From the NCBI GenBank assembly GCA_013289955.1, contig JABCYZ010000027.1:27717-91716 (forward strand): 64,000 nucleotides of DNA. Reading direction: 5' to 3'. The translations under genes and the position numbers were made by a program. Source of the DNA: Acidobacteriota bacterium. GTDB lineage: Bacteria > Acidobacteriota > Terriglobia > Acidiferrales > UBA7541. A model generated the notes under the pieces. It was not told the origin of the DNA. It did no database searches and saw only the letters and a list, made by a program, of their open reading frames with translations. Position 1 is the first letter of the stretch. Each line of letters starts with the position of its first letter. Shown in pieces: positions 35,434 to 44,251 of the stretch.

Positions 35434-36447
35434 TCAGAACGAACCAGCGCCAGTGATCGCTCTAAAGGCTGTTTCCAACCGGAAACGGGCGTAGCTCAGA
35501 TCAGCCACGCCATAACGTCGTATGTCGAATGGCCGAATCTCTCCCGACCGGTTCGAGCCCCCGTAAAACGAAAACGCGGCGCGATAACCCGAATCCTTGA
35601 GTGCGCGGATGGTTTCGTCTGAGAAACAATGCTGCAGTCCGACGGGGTAGGCGAGGATATCAACACGCCGATTAAGCTCGCGTTCCAGTATCTCTCGCGA
35701 ATAGCGAACTTCTTCCCGCTGTAGCTCAGGCGAAAGCTTAGTCAGGACCTCATGGCTATGGGTATGAGAGCCGAACGCCATGCCATGCCGCTGCATGTCA
35801 CGGGCTTCGTCCCAATTCAGGAAACAGCGTTCGGCCCTCGATTCGGGCCGCGGGACTTCGCATTCTCTCTCGACTTCTGCTAGAAAGCGTTCGGGATCCC
35901 TTACAGCAGGTTGCGTAAAGAGACGCAGGACTTCCCTAGTCAGACGCTTTCCTCCATCGGCAACCAGGTCAAAGTTCTTAGGTTCGGGATATTCGAGATG
36001 GATGCGCCTTTTGACACTCCGTTTGATTAGGTAGGCAATGACGTCCCACCAGGGCAGTTTCCCCGTGCCGATGAATGCGGTAGGGAGGAAAAAGACAGCC
36101 TGCACACCATGCGAGCGGAGGATCGGAAACGCCAGGGTGTAGTTATCCAGGTATCCGTCGTCGAGGGTGATAAGCACACTCGTTCTCTGAGGGGCATCGC
36201 CAGCTATTATCGCGAACACTTCTTCGAGAGTAGCCAAATGAAAACGGCGTTTGAGGTAAGCGATCTGCCATGCAAATTCTTCAGCCGTGCCTGAAAACAC
36301 GCCTGAGTCGAACGGAGTCTCGTCGGCGTTTCCGATGCGGTGGTAGTTAAGAATGATCAAAGCGCGGCGCTCGGGCAGGGTTTCCAGCACTCTGGTGAGC
36401 CCCGTCCACGAGCACAAATGTGCTAACAGTTCCAGTTTGCCGCGCAT
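35434..36447 (-). CDS. NodB-type polysaccharide deacetylase
   Basis: The 337-residue protein has ALIILNYHRIG at the start of the fold, the catalytic TLDDGYLDNY, GSHTHSHEVL (the His-x-x-x-His metal site) and ILAYPVG. It follows the exosortase-locus deacetylase pattern with a long insert between motifs (about 145-210). There is no signal peptide, although the first 30 residues include a weak hydrophobic stretch. It probably removes acetyl groups from amino sugars in the exopolysaccharide. It is divergent from the GNAT gene at 36501. Confidence 0.88.
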   Translation of the reverse strand: MRGKLELLAHLCSWTGLTRVLETLPERRALIILNYHRIGNADETPFDSGVFSGTAEEFAWQIAYLKRRFHLATLEEVFAIIAGDAPQRTSVLITLDDGYLDNYTLAFPILRSHGVQAVFFLPTAFIGTGKLPWWDVIAYLIKRSVKRRIHLEYPEPKNFDLVADGGKRLTREVLRLFTQPAVRDPERFLAEVERECEVPRPESRAERCFLNWDEARDMQRHGMAFGSHTHSHEVLTKLSPELQREEVRYSREILERELNRRVDILAYPVGLQHCFSDETIRALKDSGYRAAFSFYGGSNRSGEIRPFDIRRYGVADLSYARFRLETAFRAITGAGSF

Positions 36448-36500
36448 CTGAACGTAAACATTATAGTAAGAGCAGAAGAAGAGTCTACTAGCCGGTCCTC

Positions 36501-37676
36501 ATGCATCACGCCCAAAATTTTCCCGTTCTCCGTCAAGCGATGCCAGCCGCAGGCATGGCCCAGGTTCCGGCAGATCGGACCGCCAATCACTCCGAAAATA
36601 GAAACTCGGATTCGCCTACCGGGAGCTCGCCTCCACTCGACGATATTGCCCCATTTTGGCGGGCACTCGAAGGCGATATCAAAAGCCCGATCCAGCAGTA
36701 TCTTTGGAGCGAATCCTGCTTCGCCACCTTGCCCCTCGATGGGAAACTCCGTTTCGTCGTCGTCAAGACGGGATCGCGAACCGGAGCTATCGCGCCGATA
36801 GTCCGCACCAAGGGCCTTCTTGGCCGATTGGAACACCTCGGAGTCAAAATTCTACGCGAACCAACCGACTTAGTGTTTTCCGATCCCGTTGCTCTCAGGA
36901 GTCTTGCCGAAGCTCTCGTCCGTCTAGGCTCCCCACTTTTTCTGGATAGAATACGCGCCGACTCGCCGTCCATCGCCGCGATTCAAGAGGCCTACCGCGG
37001 CCGTGGGCTGGTACTCCTCCGTCCAGCTCAACCATACCCGCGCATCTTGTTACACGAGGGCTGGCGGAAGCCGGAGGGCCAGCTCAATAGCGGGCGTCGC
37101 TCGGATATGCGGCGAGCTGCTCGAACCGCCGAGAAAATCGGACCGCTCAGTTACCAGATGCTCTCCCCAACTCCTTCGCAACTCGCGCCGATTCTTGAGG
37201 AAGCTCTCGAAGTCGAGGCGGCGAACTGGAAAGGAAACCGAGGAACCGCCATTGCGCGTGACCACTTGCGCGGCCCGTTCTACCGCCATTACGCTGCCGC
37301 GGCAAGCTCTGCAGGAATCCTGCGGGTATGCTTTTTGCGGGTTGGCAGTAAAGCTATGGCGATGCAGCTCGCCCTTGAGTCTGCGCGCAGTTTTTGGCTC
37401 CTCAAGATTGGCTACCGCGAAGAGTATGCCCGATGCTCCCCCGGCATGTTGCTGATGGCAGAGACCATCCGCTACGCCGCCTCGAGGGAACTTCTATCCT
37501 ATGAATTCCTGGGCAACGCCGCTAACTGGACACGCATTTGGACCCAGCATGAGATTCAGACAGTAACCCTCCGGGCCTATCCCTTCCGGATGAGTGGGGT
37601 CACCGCCCTGGCGATGGATGCATTGCAGTCCGTGCTTCGACGATTTCAAACGGCCGCGAATAGAGAAATGGAATGA
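36501..37676 (+). CDS. CelD/BioF2-like GNAT acyltransferase (Acetyltransf_6)
   Basis: The 391-residue protein contains the GNAT fold of the CelD/FemAB-like group. It shows RRSDMRRAARTAEKIG, then EEALEVEAANWKGNRGTAI, FYRHYAAAASSAGILRV, and SFWLLKIGYREEYARCSPGM, which is the typical core with its CSPGM turn. The chain closes with YEFLGNAANWTRIW. Such enzymes transfer acyl or aminoacyl groups in polysaccharide loci. The stop overlaps the next start (ATGA), which ties it to the proline-dehydrogenase-fold gene. The first 45 residues are unconserved in appearance, so a start slightly downstream is possible. Confidence 0.8.
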   Translation: MHHAQNFPVLRQAMPAAGMAQVPADRTANHSENRNSDSPTGSSPPLDDIAPFWRALEGDIKSPIQQYLWSESCFATLPLDGKLRFVVVKTGSRTGAIAPIVRTKGLLGRLEHLGVKILREPTDLVFSDPVALRSLAEALVRLGSPLFLDRIRADSPSIAAIQEAYRGRGLVLLRPAQPYPRILLHEGWRKPEGQLNSGRRSDMRRAARTAEKIGPLSYQMLSPTPSQLAPILEEALEVEAANWKGNRGTAIARDHLRGPFYRHYAAAASSAGILRVCFLRVGSKAMAMQLALESARSFWLLKIGYREEYARCSPGMLLMAETIRYAASRELLSYEFLGNAANWTRIWTQHEIQTVTLRAYPFRMSGVTALAMDALQSVLRRFQTAANREME

Positions 37677-38599
37677 ACCGCAAGCTCAACATGATGATTT
37701 GGTTGGCCTGGGAAACCGTCGCGAAGCATGCCGGCAGGTCTTACATTGCTGGACCCGAACTTGCCGATGCCATGACCGCATGCCGGCGTCTCTTCAGTCT
37801 GGGTCTTGGTGCCACGATCTGCTGCTGGAACATCGAAAGCGATTCGCCGAAGCGGACAGTGGACGCTTCCACCTCCGCACTCTCTCAATTGGCTACCGAG
37901 AAGATGGATTGTTATCTGTCCATCAAACTTCCTTCGCTGAACTACGACCGGACGCTGCTCGGTGAAGTGCTAGAGCAAGCCCGGCAAGAAAAGACTCTCG
38001 TCCATTTCGACTCTTTGGAGCATGAAACGGCCGATCGGACATTTTCCATGATTGCGCAAGCGGCGCGCTCCTATCCTCATCTAGGATGCACTTTGCCCGG
38101 CCGATGGATGAGAAGCGTCGATGACGCACGCGTTGCGGTGGATCTCGGTCTGCATGTTCGCGTAGTCAAAGGGCAGTGGCCGGATCCCGAACATCGAGAG
38201 ATAGATCCTCGGGAAGGCTATCTGAACGTCATTGACCGGCTGGCAGGTCGGGCACGTTGCGTGGCCGTAGCGACGCATGACACGGAACTCGCCAGAAAAG
38301 CTTTGGAACACCTTCGCCAGACCGGCACTCCGTGCTCCCTCGAGCTGTTGTACGGCCTTCCCATGCAGCCGTCTCTGAGACTCGCGAGTGAATTACATAT
38401 CCCTGTTCGAGTGTACGTGCCGTTTGGTCACGGCTGGCTTCCCTATTCGCTCACAGAAGCGCGCCGCAATCCCCGTGTATTCTGGTGGGTCCTTCGGGAC
38501 CTCATCCGCGGTGGATCGCCGCCTAGGGAGAAATCTTCGAACGGCATTTTGCCGTCTGTAGAAGGGAATCGAAGCCGCGCTTCGATTTCACGCGCGTGA
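37673..38599 (+). CDS. Proline-dehydrogenase-fold protein with altered substrate site
   Basis: The 308-residue protein keeps the flavin (beta/alpha)8 landmarks of monofunctional proline dehydrogenase: SIKLPSL (near 83-89), VRVVKGQWPDP (162-172), VATHD (199-203), LELLYGLP (223-230) and VRVYVPFGHGWLPYS (245-259). The family normally continues with a Tyr-x-x-Arg-Arg element whose two arginines hold the proline carboxylate. Here the matching stretch reads YSLTEARRNP, so Thr-Glu replaces Arg-Arg in a simple gap-free alignment. The enzyme is therefore unlikely to be ordinary PutA-like and may oxidise another amine or imino compound. It overlaps the GNAT gene and lies 82 bases before the PRTase-kinase-HAD gene, an unusual setting for proline breakdown. 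Confidence 0.78.
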   Translation: MNRKLNMMIWLAWETVAKHAGRSYIAGPELADAMTACRRLFSLGLGATICCWNIESDSPKRTVDASTSALSQLATEKMDCYLSIKLPSLNYDRTLLGEVLEQARQEKTLVHFDSLEHETADRTFSMIAQAARSYPHLGCTLPGRWMRSVDDARVAVDLGLHVRVVKGQWPDPEHREIDPREGYLNVIDRLAGRARCVAVATHDTELARKALEHLRQTGTPCSLELLYGLPMQPSLRLASELHIPVRVYVPFGHGWLPYSLTEARRNPRVFWWVLRDLIRGGSPPREKSSNGILPSVEGNRSRASISRA

Positions 38600-38681
38600 C
38601 CTCACACGTCTAGTTCCGTCTGGTGAAGGTTCCCGCTGTTTCACCCGGAACTGCTTCTCGGCAATAACCAGGAAATGAGCA

Positions 38682-41555
38682 ATGATTGAGACCCTTAGCA
38701 GGCCAGGGGCAGTTCTAGAGACTGGAGGACGCGGTCCAGAATTCTGCTCCGAGGAACAATTCTATTCATTCTATGGATGGGCGCTCGATCCTGTTCTCTC
38801 GGTGCTCGAGTTATTCGAACGCCTCCAGGAATCCCTAAACCGATTGAGCTCGCTGACCGTCCCCTGGCAGGTCGAAGAGTGCAAAGCAAATGTGTATCTG
38901 TTTGTTTCCGCCGTCACCTGCACTGTCGACGACTACTTGGGAGAAACTTTTCCGGACATTACAAAAATCTCCCGGATGTTTCCAAGGCTTCGAATTCTGA
39001 TCCTTCCCATACTGAAGCTAGTCAATGTCGCTTACCGACTCGCGAGCTTTCCACAAAAAGTACGCGTGGCACGGTGGAGGAGAAAGTGGACCTCTCAGGT
39101 CGATGCGATCTGCGAACTTCTCACACGAGCCGGCAAGCCAGTCCAGCAGCAATGGGATGAGCTGAAAAAATCCATCGCAAACAGCATCGCCGCTCCTCTT
39201 CCGAAGCAGCTGCTCCATCGCCACATGCAGCTGCCTTCCGGATATCGCAGCCAGGATCTTGCGCACCAGGATGCATTCTCCCTCGCTGAGTTATTCAGCG
39301 CTTCTCAAGAGAATCGCCAATCGCCGCTCTTGATCATTGGCCCGCGTTCGATGGGTGCCTATTTTGCTCCAGCTGCGAAGGTCAAACTCTTGCAACTGGG
39401 ATGGACCTCCGTGTCCTGGTGCACCATCCGGCCGAAGCATGGAATTTCGCCGTGGGAGGAGAACGCGCTCCAGTCTCTCCATTCACCGGACGTGCGAGTG
39501 CTCCTCATCGACGAGTCTCCGAATACGGGTAACACGTTCCAGCTGATGGTGGACCTCCTGCGACAAAGGGGAGTGCCATCCGAGAGAATTGTTCTCCTCG
39601 CGGCCCTGCATCCAGCGCGCCCCGATTGGCGTCTTCCGATCGCCGAGGAGACGCGTGGCATCCAGGTCATCCGTTTGGAGCCGAACGCTCTTCACAAGAA
39701 CCGTCTTCTCGAACCCTGCTCCGTCCAGGCTCTTCTAGAGCGCTATTTTCAAGCCCTGGGATGGAAACACGTTGAACTCCTAGAGAGCAGCCCAACCGGC
39801 GAGCTCAATGCACGCCTCGAGGAACATTTTCAGGATGGCTTCCAGTGCCGCCTCAAGCGTCTATTTGATGTCCGCCTGGCGAAAAATGGAGCGCCGCCTG
39901 TGGTTGTGCGCGTTCTTGCGAAAAGTGTGGGCTGGGGCTGGCTTGGCTATCAGGCCTTTTTTGCGGGCAAGCAGCTTCGAGAATTTGTTCCCGCAATGCT
40001 TGGCCTTCGCGAAGGCATTATCTATATGGAGTGGCTCGATCGTGTTGGTGGCAATCCCGTTGCGCCCCCCACCGAACGTCTCGCGGCCTATGTTGCCGCT
40101 CGCGCAGTGACACTGCGTCTCAGAAAGGATCCTACCTTCGCAATCAGTCCTGGTTACGGCTGGACAGGCTGGAGTCTGTTGATAGATTCGCTGAGAAGAG
40201 CCTACGGTAAGATAGTTGGCCGCATGAAAGTGCCGGCTCTGCACCGAAATCTCGGGCAGTACGTCCTTCGTGCGCCGGCGTTAATAGACGGGAACATGAA
40301 GCCCGGTGACTGGGTCCAAACTCAGGATGCGTTCTTCAAGGTTGATTACGAGCACCACAATTTTGGCCGCACTGAGTTATACATCGTTGATCCTGCCTAT
40401 GATCTCGTAAGCGCAATATTCGAATTCCATCTTACCGTCCGGGACGAAAAAGAACTGATCGCCTGCTACATCCGCCTCAGCGGCGATTCTGAAGTCGTGG
40501 ACCGGATTCTGCTCTGGAAGCTGGTCTACGGCCTTGTCGTGATGGAGCGGGCCGCCGCCGCGCTTGACGTTGATGCGGGCGACAAGGCGCTGAGGCTCTG
40601 GCACGAGCGCTTTTTTCTAGCCCGAAATTTCTTGGTTCATCAAATGAACCTGTTTGTTGCGTCGTTGCTTCCCAAACACACCCTCCCTCGTTCCACGGGA
40701 CGGCTCATCTTTCTCGACCTCGACGGGGTCTTTGATTCCACTGTTTTTGGTTTTCCTCAAGCGACCACCAGTAGTCTGATCGCCCTAGCGAGGCTGCAGA
40801 GTCACGAATTCTCCGTGATTCTTAACACCGCTCGCAGCGTCACGGATGTTCGGCAATACTGCGAAGCCTATGGTCTCGAAGGCGGGGTCGCCGAGTCCGG
40901 CTGCATATTTGTCGATCCTCTGTCTCAAAGGGAAATCTCGCTCGTCGAACCGGAGGCTAGAGAGCAGCTGAACCGTTGCAAAACGGCAATCCAAGCGCTT
41001 CCCGGCGCATGCGTGGATCCAAATTATCGCACTGCCGTGCGGGCTTTCCGTTACAAGCAGAACCGTACACAGGGTCTATCGGAGGCGGAGGTTCGAGAGG
41101 TCCTTGAACGTGCGGGATTGGCACTCCTGACATTCCTGCCCACCGACTCGGACACCACCATCGTCCCAAAGGGCACCCATAAAGGTTCTGGTTTGTTATG
41201 GGCGAAGAAATATCTGAGGTTCGAAGGCGATACCGTTGCCGCCATCGGCGATAACGATCAGGATCTGGATATGTTCCGCGCCGCTAACCTCGCATTCGCT
41301 CCCGCCAACAGTTCGAAATCAGTTCGTGAGTTTGCTGCTGCGGGCAGATGCAAACTGATGCGGCAACCCTACCAGCGAGGACTGCTCGAGGCAGTGACAC
41401 AATTACTTCACTCAGACGGCCAGCTCTGCGACAAATGCGATGTCCAGCTTCAGCAAGCTCATGGGTTCGGTTTGCTGTTAGAGAGGCTTATGGAAGTCGC
41501 GGAACAGGCAAGATTTCGGAAGCTTTCATCGATTCTGAGCTGGCAAAGTTTATAG
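38682..41555 (+). CDS. Multidomain protein: PRTase-like, APH-like kinase and HAD phosphatase
   Basis: The 957-residue frame is uninterrupted. Residues 1-185 are helical and unassigned. About 190-340 resembles a type I phosphoribosyltransferase, with SPLLIIGPRSMGAYFAPA and the PRPP-loop-like VLLIDESPNTGNTF (Asp277, TGNT at 282-285). About 380-650 looks like an aminoglycoside/choline-kinase-type fold, with DGNMKPGDWV, FKVDYEHHNFG and IVDPAYDLVSAIFEF. About 672-905 is a HAD type IIB phosphatase with FLDLDGVFDST, ILNTARS, VPKGTHKGSGL and IGDNDQDLDMF. There is no signal peptide or membrane helix. The combination suggests making a phosphoribosyl- or nucleotide-like metabolite, with phosphorylation and dephosphorylation steps in one chain. 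The PRTase and HAD motifs are clear; the kinase match is weaker. Confidence 0.75.
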   Translation: MIETLSRPGAVLETGGRGPEFCSEEQFYSFYGWALDPVLSVLELFERLQESLNRLSSLTVPWQVEECKANVYLFVSAVTCTVDDYLGETFPDITKISRMFPRLRILILPILKLVNVAYRLASFPQKVRVARWRRKWTSQVDAICELLTRAGKPVQQQWDELKKSIANSIAAPLPKQLLHRHMQLPSGYRSQDLAHQDAFSLAELFSASQENRQSPLLIIGPRSMGAYFAPAAKVKLLQLGWTSVSWCTIRPKHGISPWEENALQSLHSPDVRVLLIDESPNTGNTFQLMVDLLRQRGVPSERIVLLAALHPARPDWRLPIAEETRGIQVIRLEPNALHKNRLLEPCSVQALLERYFQALGWKHVELLESSPTGELNARLEEHFQDGFQCRLKRLFDVRLAKNGAPPVVVRVLAKSVGWGWLGYQAFFAGKQLREFVPAMLGLREGIIYMEWLDRVGGNPVAPPTERLAAYVAARAVTLRLRKDPTFAISPGYGWTGWSLLIDSLRRAYGKIVGRMKVPALHRNLGQYVLRAPALIDGNMKPGDWVQTQDAFFKVDYEHHNFGRTELYIVDPAYDLVSAIFEFHLTVRDEKELIACYIRLSGDSEVVDRILLWKLVYGLVVMERAAAALDVDAGDKALRLWHERFFLARNFLVHQMNLFVASLLPKHTLPRSTGRLIFLDLDGVFDSTVFGFPQATTSSLIALARLQSHEFSVILNTARSVTDVRQYCEAYGLEGGVAESGCIFVDPLSQREISLVEPEAREQLNRCKTAIQALPGACVDPNYRTAVRAFRYKQNRTQGLSEAEVREVLERAGLALLTFLPTDSDTTIVPKGTHKGSGLLWAKKYLRFEGDTVAAIGDNDQDLDMFRAANLAFAPANSSKSVREFAAAGRCKLMRQPYQRGLLEAVTQLLHSDGQLCDKCDVQLQQAHGFGLLLERLMEVAEQARFRKLSSILSWQSL

Positions 41556-41557
41556 TC

Positions 41558-42724
41558 TCAAAGCAGTTTTGCTCGTGATTTCCTCTTTCGAAGAGCCCTC
41601 AGAAAGGGTGCGGGAAGGTTCGTTTGAAACCAGCTCTTCAAAGCTTGCGTCGTTTGAACCATCTTCAGATAGATAGCACCTCGCGTCAGCGGCCTCGCAA
41701 AATGGATATCAGCATAGCTTCCCACTTCGGCGCCCCATCGATTTTTGCTCGAGTCTTCTTCCCCGAGAAAATCATAGTAGCGGACGCCTTGCCCTATCAG
41801 CATCTTGAGGACGTGCGCCCGGAGCACATATCCGACGCGGTCGGACGAGTATTCGGGATCGAAGCCTTCCTGCAGTGAATAAACAACGTCGCGATACCGG
41901 AAGCCGCACTGCACGGCGACTGGTACTCCTTTAAGCTGCATGATCCAGAGTTCGAGCCATCCACGCTCCATAAATGAGGGAGCCATGTTGTAATAAAGTC
42001 CGCATCGTTCGACGGAAGCGAACGTCCCAGGCCTTCCCTTCGACTGCCAGCGTTTTTGGTGAAGTCCGAAAAGTGTTGCGAGGGATGCTGGGAGCGCTTG
42101 CGTATCATCACACTTGGCAATCGAGACCTGAAAACGCCTCATCAGACGGTTTGTGTAGTAACCGATCTTCGTCTTTTCTTTCTTCGAGAGGCTTTCATGG
42201 AGGTAACTCTCCCAGGTGTCCGGCAGCGGAATCCCTGAGCGCGGTCGTGCCGTGCGCCGCAAGGTCCACCCGCGCTGCCTCAGATCTGAAATCAATGACG
42301 GCAGTGACGCGGAATCCAAAGGCAGGGTGTTAAGCTCGCAAATGTCCCACTGCGGACTCGATTCGAGCCAAGACAGAAAAGCTTGAGTACAGGAAGTTTC
42401 ATAACCAGGCCGGACGATCAGATCGAGGTTGTCCGAGTCTTCAGAGCCATCTCCCACCAAACGCAATCGTCTGCCGCGAAAGGGAAGCGCTGTATCGACA
42501 GAGTCTGAATAGAGCGGAACGACCCCCACGATCTCATCGGCCGAATTCGAGAAGACCGGCGCTACGAGCTCCTTATCCTTTGCAAAGGCCTTCCACCAGG
42601 CCCCCAGCCATTCGGGCGTGGAAAATACGGTCAGCGCCTCGGCACCTTGCAAAATGCCTTCCCACGCCGGGCGAATCGCTTCCAGCTCAGTCCACGTCCT
42701 GAGTGTTTTCACTCGCAAAGGCAT
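41558..42724 (-). CDS. CelD/BioF2-like GNAT acyltransferase
   Basis: This is a second member of the Acetyltransf_6 group, 388 residues, convergent with the PRTase-kinase-HAD gene with only two bases between the stops. Its landmarks are AWEGILQGAEALTVFSTPEW, DNLDLIVRPG, LHQKRWQSKGRPGTFAS and the core YSLQEGFDPEYSSDRVGYVL. It then has YYDFLGEEDSSKNRWG, all typical of CelD-like proteins. It presumably transfers an acyl group from a CoA or carrier donor. It differs clearly from the first GNAT (36501), so they are not recent duplicates. Its immediate upstream neighbour is a gene remnant. Confidence 0.82.
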   Translation of the reverse strand: MPLRVKTLRTWTELEAIRPAWEGILQGAEALTVFSTPEWLGAWWKAFAKDKELVAPVFSNSADEIVGVVPLYSDSVDTALPFRGRRLRLVGDGSEDSDNLDLIVRPGYETSCTQAFLSWLESSPQWDICELNTLPLDSASLPSLISDLRQRGWTLRRTARPRSGIPLPDTWESYLHESLSKKEKTKIGYYTNRLMRRFQVSIAKCDDTQALPASLATLFGLHQKRWQSKGRPGTFASVERCGLYYNMAPSFMERGWLELWIMQLKGVPVAVQCGFRYRDVVYSLQEGFDPEYSSDRVGYVLRAHVLKMLIGQGVRYYDFLGEEDSSKNRWGAEVGSYADIHFARPLTRGAIYLKMVQTTQALKSWFQTNLPAPFLRALRKRKSRAKLL

Positions 42725-42757
42725 AAAATCGCGCTCTAGGCAGTCGCCAAAAAAGAG

Positions 42758-43241
42758 TTACGGCAGAATAGGTCGTGCCAGCGATTTACAGATGATCCGC
42801 CACGCCTGCAGGGATCCGGGCTGAATCGCAAGCCGCCGCGCGGCCGCCCCCATAGCCGATCGCGGCTTTCCTCGAGCAAGATGACTGTCTGCCCAAAGGC
42901 GATAAATGGCCGCCTCCTGTTCGCGTACCCCATTCGCCCCGAGCAGCGCGGCGTGGCGATGCACGACCTTCAGCATGCTTACGCAATCCCAATCCGAATC
43001 GCTGTTCGAGAGCGACCCCGGCCATTGGCCATAAGTGGCGGGGGGCTCAGGTACAAGGTACGCGGCCGCGGATTCCATCAGTCTGATCCAAAGATCGCGA
43101 TCCTCGGCCGGTTCCAATCCTGGGATGAAGCGTTGCTCGCCCAGGGCTTTCTGCCGCACAAGCAGCGCCACCCCCGACGTCTATGACCTTCGCATCATCG
43201 GGGATTGTCCTGATCAGCCGCCGGGCATTTTCGAAGTCCAT
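42758..43241 (-). pseudogene. Chimeric remnant: methyltransferase-like start joined to a family 2 glycosyltransferase tail
   Basis: Reading the minus strand from 43241, one frame begins MDFENARRLIRTIPDDA followed by KVIDVGGGA, which looks like the start of a SAM methyltransferase, then loses sense. In a different frame, from about 43185, it continues as LGEQRFIPGL, then EDRDLWIRLMESAAAYLVPE and TYGQWPGSLS, the acceptor side of a GT2 enzyme, and runs to 42758. The nucleotide-donor half of the transferase is missing. The frame change and the two unrelated halves point to a deletion junction. Confidence 0.65.
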
Positions 43242-43358
43242 CAGACTTCCTCGATCGCTCTAGCTCGTTCCATCTGGTGATCGGACCTCGATTTCTCTGT
43301 GCCCGTTTTGACTCGCCACATCTTGGGTTGCCATATCACGTGAAAGGTCTAACCTGTA

Positions 43359-44183
43359 ATGAACAAAAACAAAGTCCTGCTGGCGGAAGACAAAGACGAC
43401 GTTCGCGTCGCGTTTCAGGAAGGCTTGGAGAGCCAGGGGTTTGTCGTCGCCCCCGCCGCTTCCGTTAGCGAAGCCCTGAGACTTATTTTTACAGAAAGCT
43501 TCGATGTCCTGCTCTCGGACCTCTACATGCCCGATGCCTGTGATGGTTTTACCGTAGTCAACGCCATGCGCCACACACAGCCCAACGCTGTAACCCTCGT
43601 GCTCAGCAACTACCCTGTGCTTCAAGCCGCCATGACTGCCATCCTCCTCCAGGCCGATCAAGTCCTCGTGAAACCGATTGCTTTCGGTGAAATTGCCGAG
43701 ATCATCCACAAAAAACTCTCCAATCCTTTGGTCCGTGCCACGATGAACAAGGAACGCGTCGCCTCAATCCTCGAACGGGACCTGCAAGCAACCATCCAGA
43801 ATTGGATCTCCCGCGTCGAGCACACTCGGGAACTCACAGCTATCGCCCTCAGCTACCAAGAGCGTACCGGCCATCTCCCACTCCTGCTGAACGACCTTGT
43901 CCGTCGTCTTCGTCTCCCGCCCGACGCCCAATCTCCCATCTCTCGCGCCGCATACGAGCATGGAATCTTCCGACGTAAGCAAGGCTATACCGTCCCCATG
44001 GTCGTGGAAGAATCCCGTATTTTGCAGGTCAGTATTTTCAATACCCTGCAAAACAACCTTGGCTGCGTTGATTTCGGTACGGTGCTTCTCGACGTGATGA
44101 CCATTGCCGACGAAGTAGATTCGCAATTGAAGCAAGCCATGCTCGGTTTCATGGAAGCCGTAAGCGTAAACTCGGCGAGATAA
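43359..44183 (+). CDS. Response regulator with a C-terminal RsbRD-like helical domain
   Basis: Residues 1-122 are a canonical receiver: acidic residues Glu10/Asp11, phospho-acceptor Asp54 (VLLSDLYMP) and Lys105 (VLVKPI). The C-terminal 140 residues (VASILERDLQATIQNWISRV, then HLPLLLNDLVRRLRLP) look like the helical N-terminal domain of RsbR-type stressosome proteins or kinases, not a DNA-binding domain. It probably passes a phosphorylation signal to a protein partner. No kinase gene is adjacent. It is convergent with the Crp/Fnr gene. Confidence 0.8.
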   Translation: MNKNKVLLAEDKDDVRVAFQEGLESQGFVVAPAASVSEALRLIFTESFDVLLSDLYMPDACDGFTVVNAMRHTQPNAVTLVLSNYPVLQAAMTAILLQADQVLVKPIAFGEIAEIIHKKLSNPLVRATMNKERVASILERDLQATIQNWISRVEHTRELTAIALSYQERTGHLPLLLNDLVRRLRLPPDAQSPISRAAYEHGIFRRKQGYTVPMVVEESRILQVSIFNTLQNNLGCVDFGTVLLDVMTIADEVDSQLKQAMLGFMEAVSVNSAR

Positions 44184-44251
44184 TTCGCTGACGCTCTTGC
44201 TCGCCGCGCATCTATTGTTCCGCCGGAATTTCGTCTGGCGAAAACTCAGAC

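Noticed and set aside
38682..41555. Sequencing error joining two or three genes
   Set aside because: The frame is continuous with plausible linkers, and no internal start or stop signal sits at the domain borders, so a real fusion is the simpler reading.
43260..43709. 149-codon minus-strand frame overlapping the response regulator
   Set aside because: The plus-strand receiver has all conserved residues; the antisense frame has no domain.
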